This document shows positions 1 through 11,714 of a stretch of 64,000 bases of DNA, piece after piece. The first letter of the stretch is position 1, and each line of letters begins with the position of its first letter. The translations under genes were made by a program, and so were the position numbers. The notes beneath the pieces were generated by a model. It had not been told where the DNA came from. It made no database searches and was given only the letters and a program-made list of their open reading frames with translations. The stretch comes from Alnus glutinosa (taxonomy: Eukaryota; Streptophyta; Magnoliopsida; Fagales; Betulaceae), in assembly GCF_958979055.1 (NCBI RefSeq), contig NC_084887.1, forward strand, positions 30,791,544 through 30,855,543, written 5' to 3'.

Positions 1-405
1 AGGTGAAAAAGTTACGTATTTTCCTTTAGGGGAAGTACCTTTTTAGCCCATCACAGCTTCTTGTAAGATTGTATATGATTCTGCACCTAGATCAGCAACA
101 CTAGATTGTATTGTTATGTATAGGCACTGTCTCGTTTGCTTTTTTGAACATATGTTTATCATCCCATTATATGAAGAACAACCATACCAATGGCTATGAA
201 GTAGCACTACTTAGATAAGCACAAATTTAATATCCATATCAATCAATGATAATGCGTCTAACCAAATTCTGAAGGGACTTCTGATTATATGCAAATTACG
301 CCAAAACAGAAGCCCAAATCTTTTTAGTCACAACACTTAATCTTTCCTGGTTGATATATATAATTTTCTTTGGATGATATATTCTTGTTATCGTCTGTTG
401 TATAG

Positions 406-983
406 AAAAGCATTAGCCAATGCATTGGCTGCAGCCCCGTCCATGTGGACTCTTGGAAATGCCGGCATGGGAGCATTACAGGTAGTCGATTCTAAACTTT
501 TAAAGAAACACAATAGATGACTTGGATTGTGTTTGAAAATAGAGCTTTTATAGTAAAAAATAGCTATCGAGAGAAATCTTCATTTTCAAGTTTTTTCCAA
601 AAGTGCGTTTTCATAGTTTTTAGAACAAAAAAAGTCAAAAGTACTTTTTAAAGTTTTTACCAAACAAACCCATTTTTGCTTTACACAGCTTTTTATGTAG
701 TAAAAGTTCTTTTCAAGCTTCTCAATGCAATCCCAAACATACTTTTAAAGTTTCTTAACCAAAATCGTAGAAACTGATATTTCTTTCTTTCTTTCTTTTT
801 TTTCTTCAGAGGCTCGCAGAAGATAGTAATCCAGCAATTGCTGCTGCGGCATCCAAAGCTATCTATGAACTGAAGAAACAGTGGGAGATAGAGGAAGGAG
901 ACAGCTGGAGGTTTATGATGAACCAATTGACCATGCAGAAAGATAGCCAAGAAGTTGAAGATGATGATGCAGATACAAGTTGA
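406..983 (+). CDS. 3' end of an unidentified helical-repeat-like protein gene (partial)
   Basis: Two final exons are visible: 406..481 and 810..983, joined across a GT-AG intron (482..809). The acceptor before 406 is TATAG. The gene begins upstream of the window. The frame runs through both exons and gives about 81 residues ending at TGA 981-983. The second exon reads RLAEDSNPAIAAAASKAIYE, then LKKQW and an acidic tail (DDDAD). The Ala-rich amphipathic helices and the pattern NPAIAAAASKAIYEL resemble an armadillo/HEAT-type helix pair, but I do not recognise the family. What is certain is the splicing and frame; the helical-repeat reading is inference. Bases 1-405 look like intron, possibly with an exon end at bases 1-2 (AG|GT). 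Confidence 0.6.
522..738. mobile_element. MITE with imperfect terminal inverted repeats
   Basis: The left arm (TTGGATTGTGTTTGAAAATA) and the right arm (ending AATGCAATCCCAA) are imperfect reverse complements. Both contain AGCTTTT and TAGTAAAA blocks. The element is about 217 bp, has no coding capacity and lies wholly within the last intron of the 5'-most gene. The superfamily cannot be assigned because no clear target duplication was found. Confidence 0.45.
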
Positions 984-2077
984 AATACTTAAAAGACAAT
1001 TAACTGTAGATATTTACATGAAGGTCTCAATAGTTGTAGGATAGACTCTGATAACCACAAAGTGATTAGTGCTGATGTAGAGGAAAATTAAGTCATATTT
1101 TATATTAGCCTTTCTTTCTTCAATTTATTTTCCAAGTTCATGCTCTATGCATACAAATCTGCTTGTCCTTGCATGTGACCTTGTATTTAATGATACAGAG
1201 ACAAAGTTGAAGTAGAAGCAAACTTGGGCCTGACGTGTACAGCCATACATAATATGATGCGATGAATGGTTTGATTAATCAGAATGACCATTGCCTACCA
1301 AGTTAGATATTGTGTATCTTACCCCATTTAAAGAAAGGCAAACAAGCCTTAACCAAGATGAAAGATTGAAGACCTTTCCAGCATTCCCCATGGCTTTAGT
1401 TAAAATAGCTAACCATTCCTTCAAAAACCGTCTCTATTGAATCATGCAAAAATTAAAAAAATAAAATAAAAGTGCAAGTTGCATTTTTCATGCATTGGTG
1501 AACGAACAGTCACTCTGCGTGTGGGTTGACACTACTTACCAATGCACAATTTTTTTATTAGTTTCTCTCTCTATTTCTTTAAGATTTTTCTCCTTTCTCT
1601 CTCTTTAGTGAAGAACAGACATTTGAAAAATATGTCCCTCGGAAAAAATGACAGTTTGAAAAGAAAAAAAACCCCATTAGAAAAATGATTGTTTGAAAAA
1701 AAAAAATGACCGTCGGAAAAATATGATTATTAGAAAAGAAATAAAAAAATTATATATATATAAAGAAAGAATAGATAATCGGATGTAGATGCATTTTAAA
1801 AGTCATTAGCTAAAATAAATAAAGCAGATTTTGATTAGCTATGTCAGATAGAATATGGTTAAGTCATTAGGAATGCCCTTAAGTAAGTAATCATGTTCCT
1901 ATTAATAGAAATTTAAATAATTTCTATTTGGATGAGCAAAAGATCACAATTCTGGTACTCTTTGGAGGGTAACTTTTTTCTTTCAACTATATTATATATC
2001 TTTGCTAGGAAATAGAGGTACCCTTGCCATAGAATAAAAGTCACTACTTCTCCGGAGAACACCCCCACCCCCTCTTA
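984..2077. other. Intergenic, 3'UTR then AT-rich sequence
   Basis: The first ~200 bases are probably the 3'UTR of the upstream gene. The rest is AT-rich with short degenerate repeats of the type TTTGAAAAAATGAC around 1620-1740 and a small hairpin around TGCATTGGTG (about 1490-1545). No gene was seen. Confidence 0.5.
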
Positions 2078-2470
2078 TACATTCAGATTTTCATGACTTA
2101 TTTGGCATCACACCTGGCAATCCTAAAGCCCAAGTCGACAGATAATAAAGAGTATAAATCTCCATATATTATTTCTCTAAGTGTTCAAGCTAATAAGAAA
2201 TGTATTTTCCATTAGTTTATTTTATTCATAGTTATTTTCCTGCATGATGTAATGACAGCTAGACCTAATAGTTATATTTTATGACCTAGCCAACTTCTAT
2301 ATAAGTGTAACCCTAATCATTAAAATATGAGGCTGAAAAATATTATGAAAACCTAGAATCTTTGTTGGTATCTTGGAGGTCACGGCCCCCTTGAAGTAAT
2401 CATTAGAGATCACAACTCTTTCTAAGTAGCTCATATCCTTTTTCTTTGTTCTTTTTATTATTTGATTGCA
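2078..2470 (+). repeat. Left LTR (5' end eroded)
   Basis: It matches 3430..3807 almost throughout. Shared blocks include TACATTCAGATTTT, CTCCATATATTATTTCT, CCTGCATGATGTAATGA, AATCTTTGTTGGTATCTTGG and the end TTTTTATTATTTGATTGCA. The expected TGTTAGGGG start is absent. Confidence 0.75.
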
Positions 2471-2822
2471 TCTAGTGGTATCCGAGCAAAGGTTGATTGT
2501 TTTCTACAATAATCTCCAATCCACATCATCATCATGTCTTCTCGATTTTTCTGGAATGAAGAAGAACAAGCAAGGATAGAAAAGATGCGGTTAGAATTCC
2601 TCGTCTGGAAAGAGAAATCGAGCAAATGGATGGAGGAGATCAAGCAAAATTGAAAGCTTTTCTCCACCACGCACCTCTCCAGCGAGCCAAGCCCCACCCA
2701 TACAACCTATCCCACCGACAACAAAAAGTGACCGGACGATGCCAACACCCCAAGCGGTGTTAGAGACACGAACCATAAACAAGAAAGCCGAGCTTTAGGA
2801 TGCATCTCGCTGTAAGAAGGTA

Positions 2823-3162
2823 AGGGACAAGAGTATTTTCTTAAGGGATATGTGTGCTCTAGAAGATTTTGTCCCTAGTAAACTCTCTGGACGCAAGTCA
2901 GAGGTTTGTGGATTAAAGTGGCTTATGATGATCGTGAATTAGCATCCAGCGGCAAGGACAATAGACTTTTCGTTTGGAATCAAAATTCAACTCAGCCTGT
3001 GCTGAGATACTCTGAGAGCATACAGCAGCAGTAAAAGCTATTGCATGGTCTTCCCATGTTCATGGACTTCTTGCACCTGGGGGAGGAATTGCAGACCGAT
3101 GTATTCGTTTCTGGAATACAACCATAAACTCACACTTGAGCTGCATTGATACTAGAAGTCAG
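2823..3162 (+). pseudogene. Captured CCS52/FIZZY-RELATED WD40 exon fragment, frameshifted
   Basis: Read in three consecutive frames, the segment translates to the signature middle WD40 repeats of plant CCS52/FZR, the Cdh1-type APC/C activator. Blocks are RDKSIFLRD, SEVCGLKW, ELASSGKDNRLFVWNQ, VKAIAWS, ADRCIRFWNTT and SHLSCIDT. A base is missing near 2921 (GGCTTATGAT where the family has TGG-TCT-TAT-GAT). Two extra bases lie near 3015 (GAGAGCAT). The match stops exactly at CAG|GTTAGT (3162/3163), a normal splice donor, at the family boundary SQ|VCNL. That suggests copying from genomic DNA or unspliced RNA. It is not a working gene: it covers only about 113 of some 480 residues and is broken twice. 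Confidence 0.8.
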
Positions 3163-3399
3163 GTTAGTTATATATATATGGGGTTGTTCTTCACGATGTT
3201 CTTGACAAGGAGAGGCTGGAGCAGAATGTGAAGAAGAAAGAAGAAGAGAGGAAGCATGGGTTGGAAGAGCATGGGGTAATTTTTACAAAACCAGAACTGA
3301 AACCGAATGGAATAAGAAGGAAGAAGAGATGGAGCCAAGGTTGGAAGGGCATGGAGTGAATTTTGCAAAACCACAGTTCTTCCTTGGGGACAAGGAAGA

Positions 3400-3807
3400 T
3401 GTTAGGGGATAGGGATGATACATTCAGATTTTTAGGGCTTATGTGACAGCACACGTGGCAATCCTAAAGTTCAAGTCGGCAGAGAATAAGGGGTATAATC
3501 TCCATATATTATTTCTATAAGTGTTTTAGCTAATAAGGAATGCATTTTCTATTAGTTTATTTCATTCCTAATTATTTTCCTGCATGATGTAATGATGGTT
3601 AGACCTAATGGTTATGTCTTATGACCTAGTTGTCTTCTATATAAGTGTAACCCTAATCAATAAAATATGAGGCTGAATATTATGAAAACTTAGAATCTTT
3701 GTTGGTATCTTGGAGGTCACGACTCCCTCGAAGTAGCCATTGGATATCACGGCTCTCTCGAAGTAGCTCATATCATTTTTCTTTGTTCTTTTTATTATTT
3801 GATTGCA
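3400..3807 (+). repeat. Right LTR
   Basis: It starts TGTTAGGGGATAGGG after a polypurine tract and ends TTGATTGCA, followed by TCACC and a poly(A) run at about 3813-3834. It carries the same TATAAGTGTAACCCTAATCA block as the left copy. Confidence 0.7.
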
Positions 3808-4328
3808 TCACCAAAAAAAAAAAAAAAAAAAAAAACTTAGTTATTTCGGCAACCAAATGGTTCTTGAAATAACACCAGTTAAAAAAATTCCTCACCTAAA
3901 TTAGGTTGAAAGGTCTTTTTTTTTTCTTTTTCTTTTTTTTTTCTCATTCATTTGTAAATTAAGGAACAGACTAGACAAAGAACCAGACACTACAGAACCA
4001 ACCTCCTCTCTTAATTTAAACTCATATATGCTAGTCATGGACTAGGCTTAAGGCATTTCTCAACTGTCAATAGTGAGTCACTAAGTATACATGAGTTGTT
4101 GTAACGACTTAAGGAAATTAGCGCTAACCATATTTACATTATCATTTCAAAAAGATTAGTTAATTAAAATTTTTTCTAAAATTATATAAAGCTAAGTTTC
4201 ACCTAGTAAGTAAGCTATATGAGACTTTAACACCCATGAGTGTTTTTATAAACTACCCACTCTATGTGAGCTATTCATCTTCCTTTCCTACTATAGAACC
4301 TTTGTGTTTCATGTGTAGGCGCATATGA

Positions 4329-5490
4329 TGTTAGAGAATATACTCTCTATATATTAGGGGATTTAATTTGAGTAATTTATTGTAATTATAATCAATCAAA
4401 TCTGATTGATTTGTTTTTAATCAATCAATATGATTTGATTACCATACTTATCTTTCAAAACCCTCCTATAAATAGAAATCTATTGTATTGTGAAAATATC
4501 AAGCAATAAAAGAATAATGTAACCCTTTGAACTTAACCCTATGAACGTAGGTTATAAACCAAACTATGTAAAATCTCTTGTGTTCTTATTTTATTATTTC
4601 TGCTATTATCTTTATTTTTCTATGTGTTTATCTTTTCATTTATGGTATCAGAGCTATAGGCTAATATTAGTGTTCGATCCAATGATTCTGTGAATTTTTT
4701 TCATTTCTTTTATTTCTATCTTTTTCTTGATAGTCAATACATTTTAAGAATGGTGTGTGGATTTTTGTGGGGTTTCACTTTCTTTGTTCCACCAACCAGG
4801 AAATTGCAAGTTCGAATCTCCGAGCGAGAGAAAGAAGTTCTGGTTGGACTTGCTACCAGATCGAAGAAAAAAAAAATTAAAATCCCAGCAGATTCGTCTC
4901 CTCCGGCAGATTTGATTTCCTCTCCTCCAGCAGATCTCTCTCCAGACCCCAGCAGCCCTCCGTCAGCCTGTTGCCCATAAGACACCATCTCAGGCCGTGC
5001 TTTACACCTCTCCAGATTCGCTCATGCAAGTCTGAATCTCTGTATTTGTATTGTGTACTTTCTCTCAAGAAAGTGAGAAGAAAAAAAAAAAAAAATTCTC
5101 GTTCAAGAAAAAAATAGAGGCCCAATTGCCCATATTTTTTTTTTTTTTTGCCCTTTATTGGCTCATTATTTTGGTCATTGGCTTTTTTTTTTGGCCTTTG
5201 TAGTACTGTTTAAATACACATACATAGCTTTTGTGGTATTATTAAAAATTCAGGCTAATTTCAGTTTATAGTTGGCTATCATTTTGGCCCATAATTGGCC
5301 CACTTTTTGGCATTTGTGGTATTGTTTAAAACCCATGCCTTGTTTGGCCCATATTTGACTTTGATTTTGGCTCATAATTAGCCTATTAAAGTTTAAGCCG
5401 CATCTCTAATCACTGTCCCCGATCACCTCCGGCCACTCATCGCCATCGACAATGAAATCCCCTAATATATGAAGAATATATTCTCTAACA
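4329..5490 (+). mobile_element. Copia-like LTR remnant with inverted terminal copy
   Basis: An LTR-like segment (TGTTAGAGAATATACTCT... to TTTCA, about 4329..4636) is followed by a canonical primer binding site TGGTATCAGAGC (4643-4654). The far end (5456..5490) is a reverse-complement copy of the first ~35 bases of the LTR, ending TTCTCTAACA. Flanks are TATGA on the left and TATGG on the right, a near-perfect 5-bp duplication. The internal part has an unrecognised 96-codon ORF (4690..4980) and imperfect repeats of TTGGCCCATAATTGGCCCA (about 5150-5390). No retroviral-type protein domain is recognisable. Confidence 0.55.
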
Positions 5491-6635
5491 TATGGGACTG
5501 CTACTCCAATCTAAATGTCTTAAAAATCATCCACTCATGGTGCTCGCTAACATTCAGTAATTGTCTCTATTTTTGCCTTTTCCCGCTCCTTTAATTAAGG
5601 CTTATTATAAGCTTAAGCTAGATTCTTTGATTAATATTCTCTTTGCTTCTTAAACCCAGGAATGGAACTTTTCAAAACCCAAAGCTGAGCCTAAAAAGTA
5701 AAAGCAACAAGGGAGAGCTTGATCCCACAAACATCATTATCAGCTTTATTCATACAAAGGGTCTCAAATCACTATCACGGTCTCCCAATTTGATCCAATC
5801 CTCTCCCCTTTTTCCCTCACTTTTTCTCTCTTCCTAGCCTTTCCATCATGGCTGCCATTGTTTTGACAACCATACTTCATCATTCCCTGCCAGTCACTTC
5901 AATTTTGAATTAGTATCCCAAAGTTGTATATGATTGATGTAGTTCTACACTCATTAAAATATTCAAAAAAAAAATTGAATTTTTTTTGGGAGAAAATCAA
6001 GTTTGAGGACAGCAATGCAGAGTAGAAAATGGAGTACATGGGTTGTATAAATAATCCCCAAAGCTTAATTGGTATAGAGCGTCTGTCTAATTGTGGCTTT
6101 GCAGGAGGGCCCACTCGTTACTTTACATTTCACATTCGTGGCCCACCAACTCATTTTTAGGGATGGTGGTGGGCCAAACTCATGCGCGTGGTGTAGCCCA
6201 AATAAAGTTGGGTGGACCCATGTGGCACAAGGACAAGGGTATGTTTGGTTTCAACAGTAACCTTATTTCCCTCATTAGAAAACATGTTTTGGTGTAATAT
6301 AATGAAGTATTTGAAGTAACAAACCAGCGAATGTTTGGCTCGTAATTTAAGTATTCAAGGGTAAATTGCATTCCATTGCTTCACAATTGTGTTTTTTTTC
6401 CTCACGTCATTTTTGGGTTATGTTATATTTTCATAATCATGATATCGACCATGGATAAAGATGTATACTTTAATGGCAGTGTGGTATAATTACAGTCACA
6501 ACTCAGATTGCCATAAGTTAATTAACAATATGCTGGTAGAGTAACTCATACACAATCCTGAGAAGCGTCCCTGCTTCTCTTGCTCCCACTCAGTTTTTGT
6601 TGTTCTCTCAAAACTTCAAAAACACTCTTACGTTG
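5491..6635. other. Intergenic region upstream of the myosin-binding gene
   Basis: No gene was seen. A short stretch at 6065-6095 (GCTTAATTGGTATAGAGCG) resembles a tRNA A box but has no B box. The last ~150 bases probably hold the promoter and transcription start of the downstream gene. Confidence 0.4.
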
Positions 6636-6654
6636 CTCTCTCTCTCTCTCTCTC
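6636..6654 (+). promoter_or_regulatory. CT-repeat in promoter/5'UTR of the myosin-binding gene
   Basis: An uninterrupted (CT)n run lies about 50 bases before the start codon. Pyrimidine repeats here are common in plant leaders; any regulatory role is inference. Confidence 0.4.
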
Positions 6655-6701
6655 CATGTGTATGCATTTGTGTGTAAATAACAAGAAAAGATAGCAAATC
6701 C

Positions 6702-9565
6702 ATGGCAACCAACAAGTTTGCAACCATGTTGCATAGAAACACCAACAAAATCATTGTAGCCCTAGTCTATGCATTCCTTGAATGGGTCTTGATAATCCTC
6801 CTCCTCCTCAACTCTTTGTTCAGTTATTTGATAAAAAAGTTTTCCATTTACTTTGGCCTTAAACCACCCTGCCTATGGTGTTCTAGAGTTGATCACTTCT
6901 TGGAGCCTAACAAGATCAGAAACTCTTACAGAGATCTTGTATGTGACACTCACGCCACAGAAATTTCCAACTTGAGCTACTGTTCAACTCATCACAAATT
7001 GGCTGAACCGCATAATATGTGTGAGGAATGCTTGGCCGACAGCTCCATAAGAAGGACGCAGAGGATTGCTTTTATCTCATTGGTGAGTGATAACCATATT
7101 GAAAATGGTGAAAAGATTTTCAGGTGTTCATGCTGCAACGAGAGCTTGAGCTGCAAATTGTATCCTCCTTTTTGGCTATTAAAACCTTCTTGGGGAGCTT
7201 TGGATCATACCCAGAAAGACAATTTTGTCATAGAAGCGGTGGATGATGACAACAGTGAAGGTGAGTCTCCATCAAATCACAAGGAAAACGACAATGAGAT
7301 CCATGAAGACAACAGGGAAGAAAATGAGCATCAGATACTTTCTGATGTTGGAGGTTTTAGCTTCAAAGAAGTGGCAAAGGAAGATGAGTCGCTTGAAATA
7401 ATAAATATGCATTTCAAGAATTATGCTGCATGTGAGTTGAATCGTTTAATCCCTGTTGAGTTGATTGATTCTTCAACTACTGCAAACCAAGAATCATACA
7501 ACCTGAAAGAGGAAGATCTGAGAGAGCATGAGCATGATCATCGAAATAGACCGTCTGATTCTGAGGCACAGATTGAAACAGAACTCAATGTCTTAGCAGA
7601 GAGGGCAGCTGAAGGACAACTTGAAAGCTTGGAGATCAGTGAGGGTGACAATGACAATCATTCAACTCTAGAGGTGGTAGAAAGAAAACAAGATATGGTC
7701 GGTGAGGCATGTAGACAAGTTGCTATTACTCAAGAAGAAGTAGTAGTAGCCATGGAAGAACCAGATGATCTACCAGGTACACACAAACTCTTGTTGTTAA
7801 TGAAATCTATTTTTTTTCCCCAACATTGCTTCTCTTTTCATGTCATGCGTTTCAATTTGTTGATAAAAAAGAAGCATCTGGGAAAGATATAAACAGCTTA
7901 AATCTGTCATCTGATCAAACTTCAGCCAACACCTTGATAGGTAAAGAAGTGTGTGAAGAAACAGTTTCTTCGTTGTCATGCCGACAAGAAGATCAGTCTT
8001 CCACTAAAAATGATGTTACTGAAATTTCTACTTCCCCTGATGTATTTATGGCTCAGAATGACCTTGGTAAGCCTCACATCTTCTCTCCAATTAATTGGTA
8101 ATCTATCACAAGAAAGATAGGTTCTTACACAAAATTGGTTTTGCTAGGTTTGAAGTCCATGGGGAAATCTACCCTGCAAGAGAAGACAATTTTGGTTGAA
8201 AAGACTCAAGAAGGGATAAACAATCATTTATCCATGCCTTCAGAGCCTAACGAAATAGAGGAAGAGAAATTTCCTGATACACCAACTTCGGCTGACAGTC
8301 TCCATTACTTGCAGAAGAAACTATTACTATTTGAAAAGAGAGAACCAGGAGCTGAAGAATCTTTAGATGGAAGTGTGGTGAGTGAAATGGAAGGCGGAGA
8401 TGCAGTCAATACCATTGAACGGCTGAAAGCAGCACTAAAATCTGAACGAAAAGCTTTAAGTGCTTTATATGCAGAACTAGAAGAAGAGAGGAGTGCATCA
8501 GCAATAGCTGCCAACCAGACAATGGCTATGATAACAAGGCTTCAAGAAGAGAAAGCAGCAATGCAGATGGAAGCGTTCCAATACCAGAGGATGATGGAAG
8601 AACAAGCTGAATATGACCAGGAAGCCTTGCAACTTTTGAATGAGCTGATGATCAAGAGAGAGAAGGAGAAGCAAGAACTTGAGAAAGAGTTGGAAATATT
8701 TCGTAAGAGGGTCTTGGATTATGAGACGAAAGAGAAGATGAGAATGATGAGAAGAATTAAAGATGGAAGTTTAAGAAGTAGAAACTCTTCTGCTTCTTGC
8801 AGCAATGTGGACGACAGTGATGAATTATCAATTGATCTGAATCGCGAAGCAAAGGATGAAGACAGTAGCTATTCCGGCCATCAAGATAGCAGTCAAAACA
8901 CTAGTCCTGATAATGCAGTCTTGAATTTGGAGGAAATTGCACTGGACTGTGTGAAGCATATGAGTTCTCTTGATGAATCCTTGGCAGAATACGAGGAAGA
9001 GAGGCTATCCATTCTGGATCAGCTCAAAGCACTGGAGGAGAAGCTAATCACATTAGGTGATGATGAAGGATTTCTTGAGGATGGGAAGTCAGTTGGGAAT
9101 TCCTCATTGTATGGTGTCAAAGAGTTTGAAGATCATGATTTTACTAGTCCAGAAGAAAATGGGATTTCAGATGGATTTTTGAAGGATAAACATTATCCAG
9201 ATGGAAAAACTATGAATTCAATGGCAAAGAGACTCCTTCCTCTCTTGGATGCTACCAGTAATGAAAACGAAGAAGGGTTATTATTTGAAGAAAAAAGTGA
9301 ATCTGAATATGTTGAAATGCAAAACTCCTTGGTATCCAATTTTGAACTGGATGGCAAAAAACTAGCCATTGAAGATGAGGTAGATCATGTTTATGAGCGG
9401 CTACAAGCTCTTGAAGCAGATAGGGAGTTTCTCAAGCATTGTATGAGCTCCATAAAGAAGGGAGACAAGGGAGTGGATCTTCTTCAAGAAATCTTACAAC
9501 ATCTTCGAGATCTCAAGGCTGTGGAAATTCGCGTGAAGAACATGACTGATGATCATCTAGATTGA
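6702..9565 (+). CDS. MYOB: Myosin-binding protein with GTD-binding (DUF593) domain
   Basis: Exons are 6702..7776, 7872..8066 and 8148..9565; both introns are GT-AG and the joined frame encodes 895 aa. MyoB proteins bind the globular tail of class XI myosins through DUF593 and anchor them to endomembrane vesicles. Residues ~18-45 form a membrane segment (VYAFLEWVLIILLLLN) followed by the Cys motif CLWC and further Cys pairs typical of the family. An acidic linker fills the rest of exons 1-2. The coiled-coil GTD-binding domain lies about residues 505-618 (TIERLKAALKSERKALSALY, then LEEERSASAIAANQTMAMI). Another coiled coil is near the C-terminus (VDHVYERLQALEADREFLKH). A 3'UTR intron seems present (9603..9706); the stop is only 37 bases before that junction, so nonsense decay is not expected. 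Which MyoB paralogue it is (MyoB3 suspected from context) is not settled. Confidence 0.9.
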
Positions 9566-10992
9566 AGTTGCAGATGACTGCCACAAATGAGAATGACAAG
9601 AGGTAATGTCTTTATTTTTCTTTCTGAATTTGAACTGCAATGAAATTGTACTCCATATAATATCAGATTTGAATTTGTATATGATAAATTTGTTTGACAA
9701 ATGCAGATTGCTTTCTCAGAGGTTTGTAAGATGGCTCTTCAGATGTAAGTGGTTAGCAAAACCACTTCATACTGAGCACGACAAAAAGCTCATCAAAATC
9801 TATGCCTTCTAGGGCTAGGAAGTCTCTTGATGGAGAGGGACATTCCTGATATGGTTTGTTTGAATTGGTGCATGAGATGCAGGGTTCAGAATTGAAGCCT
9901 GCCTCAATTTTTTGTCTTTTGGAATTGGGCCTACTACAAGTTTGGTGAGAAGCCTAAGATTTTGCAGGACCTCCTCATTACCACTTTTTCCTAAGCAACT
10001 GTGAAAGATGTAGAGGAGCTTCTTCTCTGCCTGACCTTAGGCTTAGTGTGTAGGTCAGGACACTTGGGCCTCAACTTTTCTTTTTCTTTTTCTTTTTTCT
10101 TCTCTTTTATAGTTTTATTCCTGTTTCTTTCTTAGAGGATGTGGGAGGAAAGAACTTAAAGAGAAGAGAAAATTCTTCTCCTCCTCTTCTGTTGTTATAT
10201 AGGCTTCCAGTGTCTGGAAGCCAGAGTTATTTGTATACCAAATGTATCAGCTGTCTATATTTTTGAGTGAGGGTTGTCATTAATGTTCTAGTTGCTTATA
10301 TCCTTCAATTTGTTTCATGGCATGGACAAAAGCTTTGCATCATATGTAGAAGAAATCAAGTTGTAATTCCACAATATTTAATTGGACAATGAAAAGTTCT
10401 TGGTAGTTAAGCAGCTAAGGTTAATTTTTTATGCTAATAATAAAGGTGATTATACTTTGGAATTCTTATCTTTTTCACTTCAAAGTTCACAATAGCAGTC
10501 TGTCCAGTAAGTCTTGTTTAATAAGGCCAAAAACCAGAAGAATCCAATGCATATCTTTATCTTTTGTGCTTTCACTTTCTTTCTCTTTTTTTTCCCCTTT
10601 TGGCTTAGATGAATCAACAGTATAAACCAAACTGTTCAGAGATATAACCATGATTCAAGACACACAAAACTAGTGGAAGAAAAAGTATACTACAGATCAA
10701 TCTAATAGACTTGAAGTAGCATTACTGCTTGTGCACTTTCTGTTATATTAAGCAACAAAGTTTAGAAACTAGATTGATAAGACCATGGAACTGGAGACTA
10801 TTTGAAATTACAATTACCAACTTTTATGTGTCAATGGACTTTGACTAGAACAAGTGAAGCACTAGGAACAGTAGCGGAGCCAATATTTTGGATCATAAAG
10901 TTTGAATATTTTGATGTTAATGCCTCTAACGTGCCAACAGCGCTCTTGTTATAACCAGTATGATAATAATATGCTATGGTTATAATATTTTA
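9566..10992 (+). other. 3'UTR of MYOB gene and intergenic sequence
   Basis: Bases 9566 to about 10300 are probably 3'UTR, with an intron 9603..9706 (AGAG|GTAATG to AATGCAG). The remainder is AT-rich, with no gene or repeat that I can name. Confidence 0.45.
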
Positions 10993-11220
10993 TGGACAAA
11001 AATTTCCTACAAACTTTTATACAACCCACATATAAAAATGACGTGTCCTTTAAACATGTGAGAATCACATGTTTTTTTATTAATGATATTAAAAAAGCAT
11101 GTGAGAAATACATGCTATTAAAACAACATGTGTTTCTCACATATGAAGGGACACATATCAATCTTATATGTGGATTATATAAAATTTCCTACAAATCGGT
11201 TTTTAGAAAATTTGTGTCCA
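10993..11220. mobile_element. MITE family A, copy 1
   Basis: The element is about 228 bp with long inverted arms. It starts TGGACAAAAATTTCC and ends GAAAATTTGTGTCCA. Inner arms include ACATGTGAGAATCACATG against CATGTGTTTCTCACATAT. A second copy with the same architecture is at 35286..35521. No coding sequence. Confidence 0.7.
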
Positions 11221-11714
11221 TATTTTATTATACACCACAGATAACTCGATGACTAATATCAATTTGTATCTCTTTTATTACCTTTTTTTTTTGTTTTTTA
11301 ACTAATCCTTTATTAATAGAGTTTTGAAAATTAGTATAATTATATATATACCTATGTTTATGGAGTGGGAATATTTTGAATAAAGGTTTTTAAAAGAGTT
11401 CGAAGAAGAGAGTCCTACATGAAAAAATGTGAAATTAAAGTAGGCATTTATAATGTCCGATTGATTATGTTGACTTGTTTGATAATACAGTGAAAATGCC
11501 TATTTATATGTCATATAGATGTACAATGTAAGGAATGTAAATCCGACGTTGTTATACACCATATTTATTAGTAAAATATCGCCAAAGAATGTAAACAATA
11601 CTTAAAAAAAAAAAAAAGTAATAATATTATATATGGACTATTGAGTAATGTGTCAGTTTTACCAGGGATATATTAAAACTTATGAAAGATTTATTGAAAA
11701 ATGTCAAACTAATT

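Larger units (their letters stand above)
2078..3807 (+). mobile_element. Non-autonomous LTR retrotransposon carrying a host gene fragment
   Basis: Two direct repeats flank an internal region of about 930 bp: a left LTR about 2078..2470 and a right LTR 3400..3807. The right LTR starts TGTTAGGGGA and ends in TTGCA. Right after the left LTR is TGGTATCCGAGC (2476-2487), one base from the usual plant tRNA-Met primer binding site TGGTATCAGAGC. A purine-rich tract (GGGGACAAGGAAGA) sits directly before the right LTR. The inside has no gag, protease, integrase or reverse transcriptase. It holds a short 39-codon ORF at 2534, a WD40 gene fragment (2823..3162) and a purine-rich stretch repeated about every 75 bp. 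The left LTR has lost or diverged at its 5' end, so no target duplication can be read. Confidence 0.75.

Noticed and set aside
4690..4980. 96-codon ORF inside the LTR-like element
   Set aside because: Ser/Pro-rich low-complexity end and no gag-like motif; kept only as part of the element.
6060..6112. tRNA-like sequence GCTTAATTGGTATAGAGCG
   Set aside because: There is an A-box-like start but no B box, acceptor stem or target duplication.
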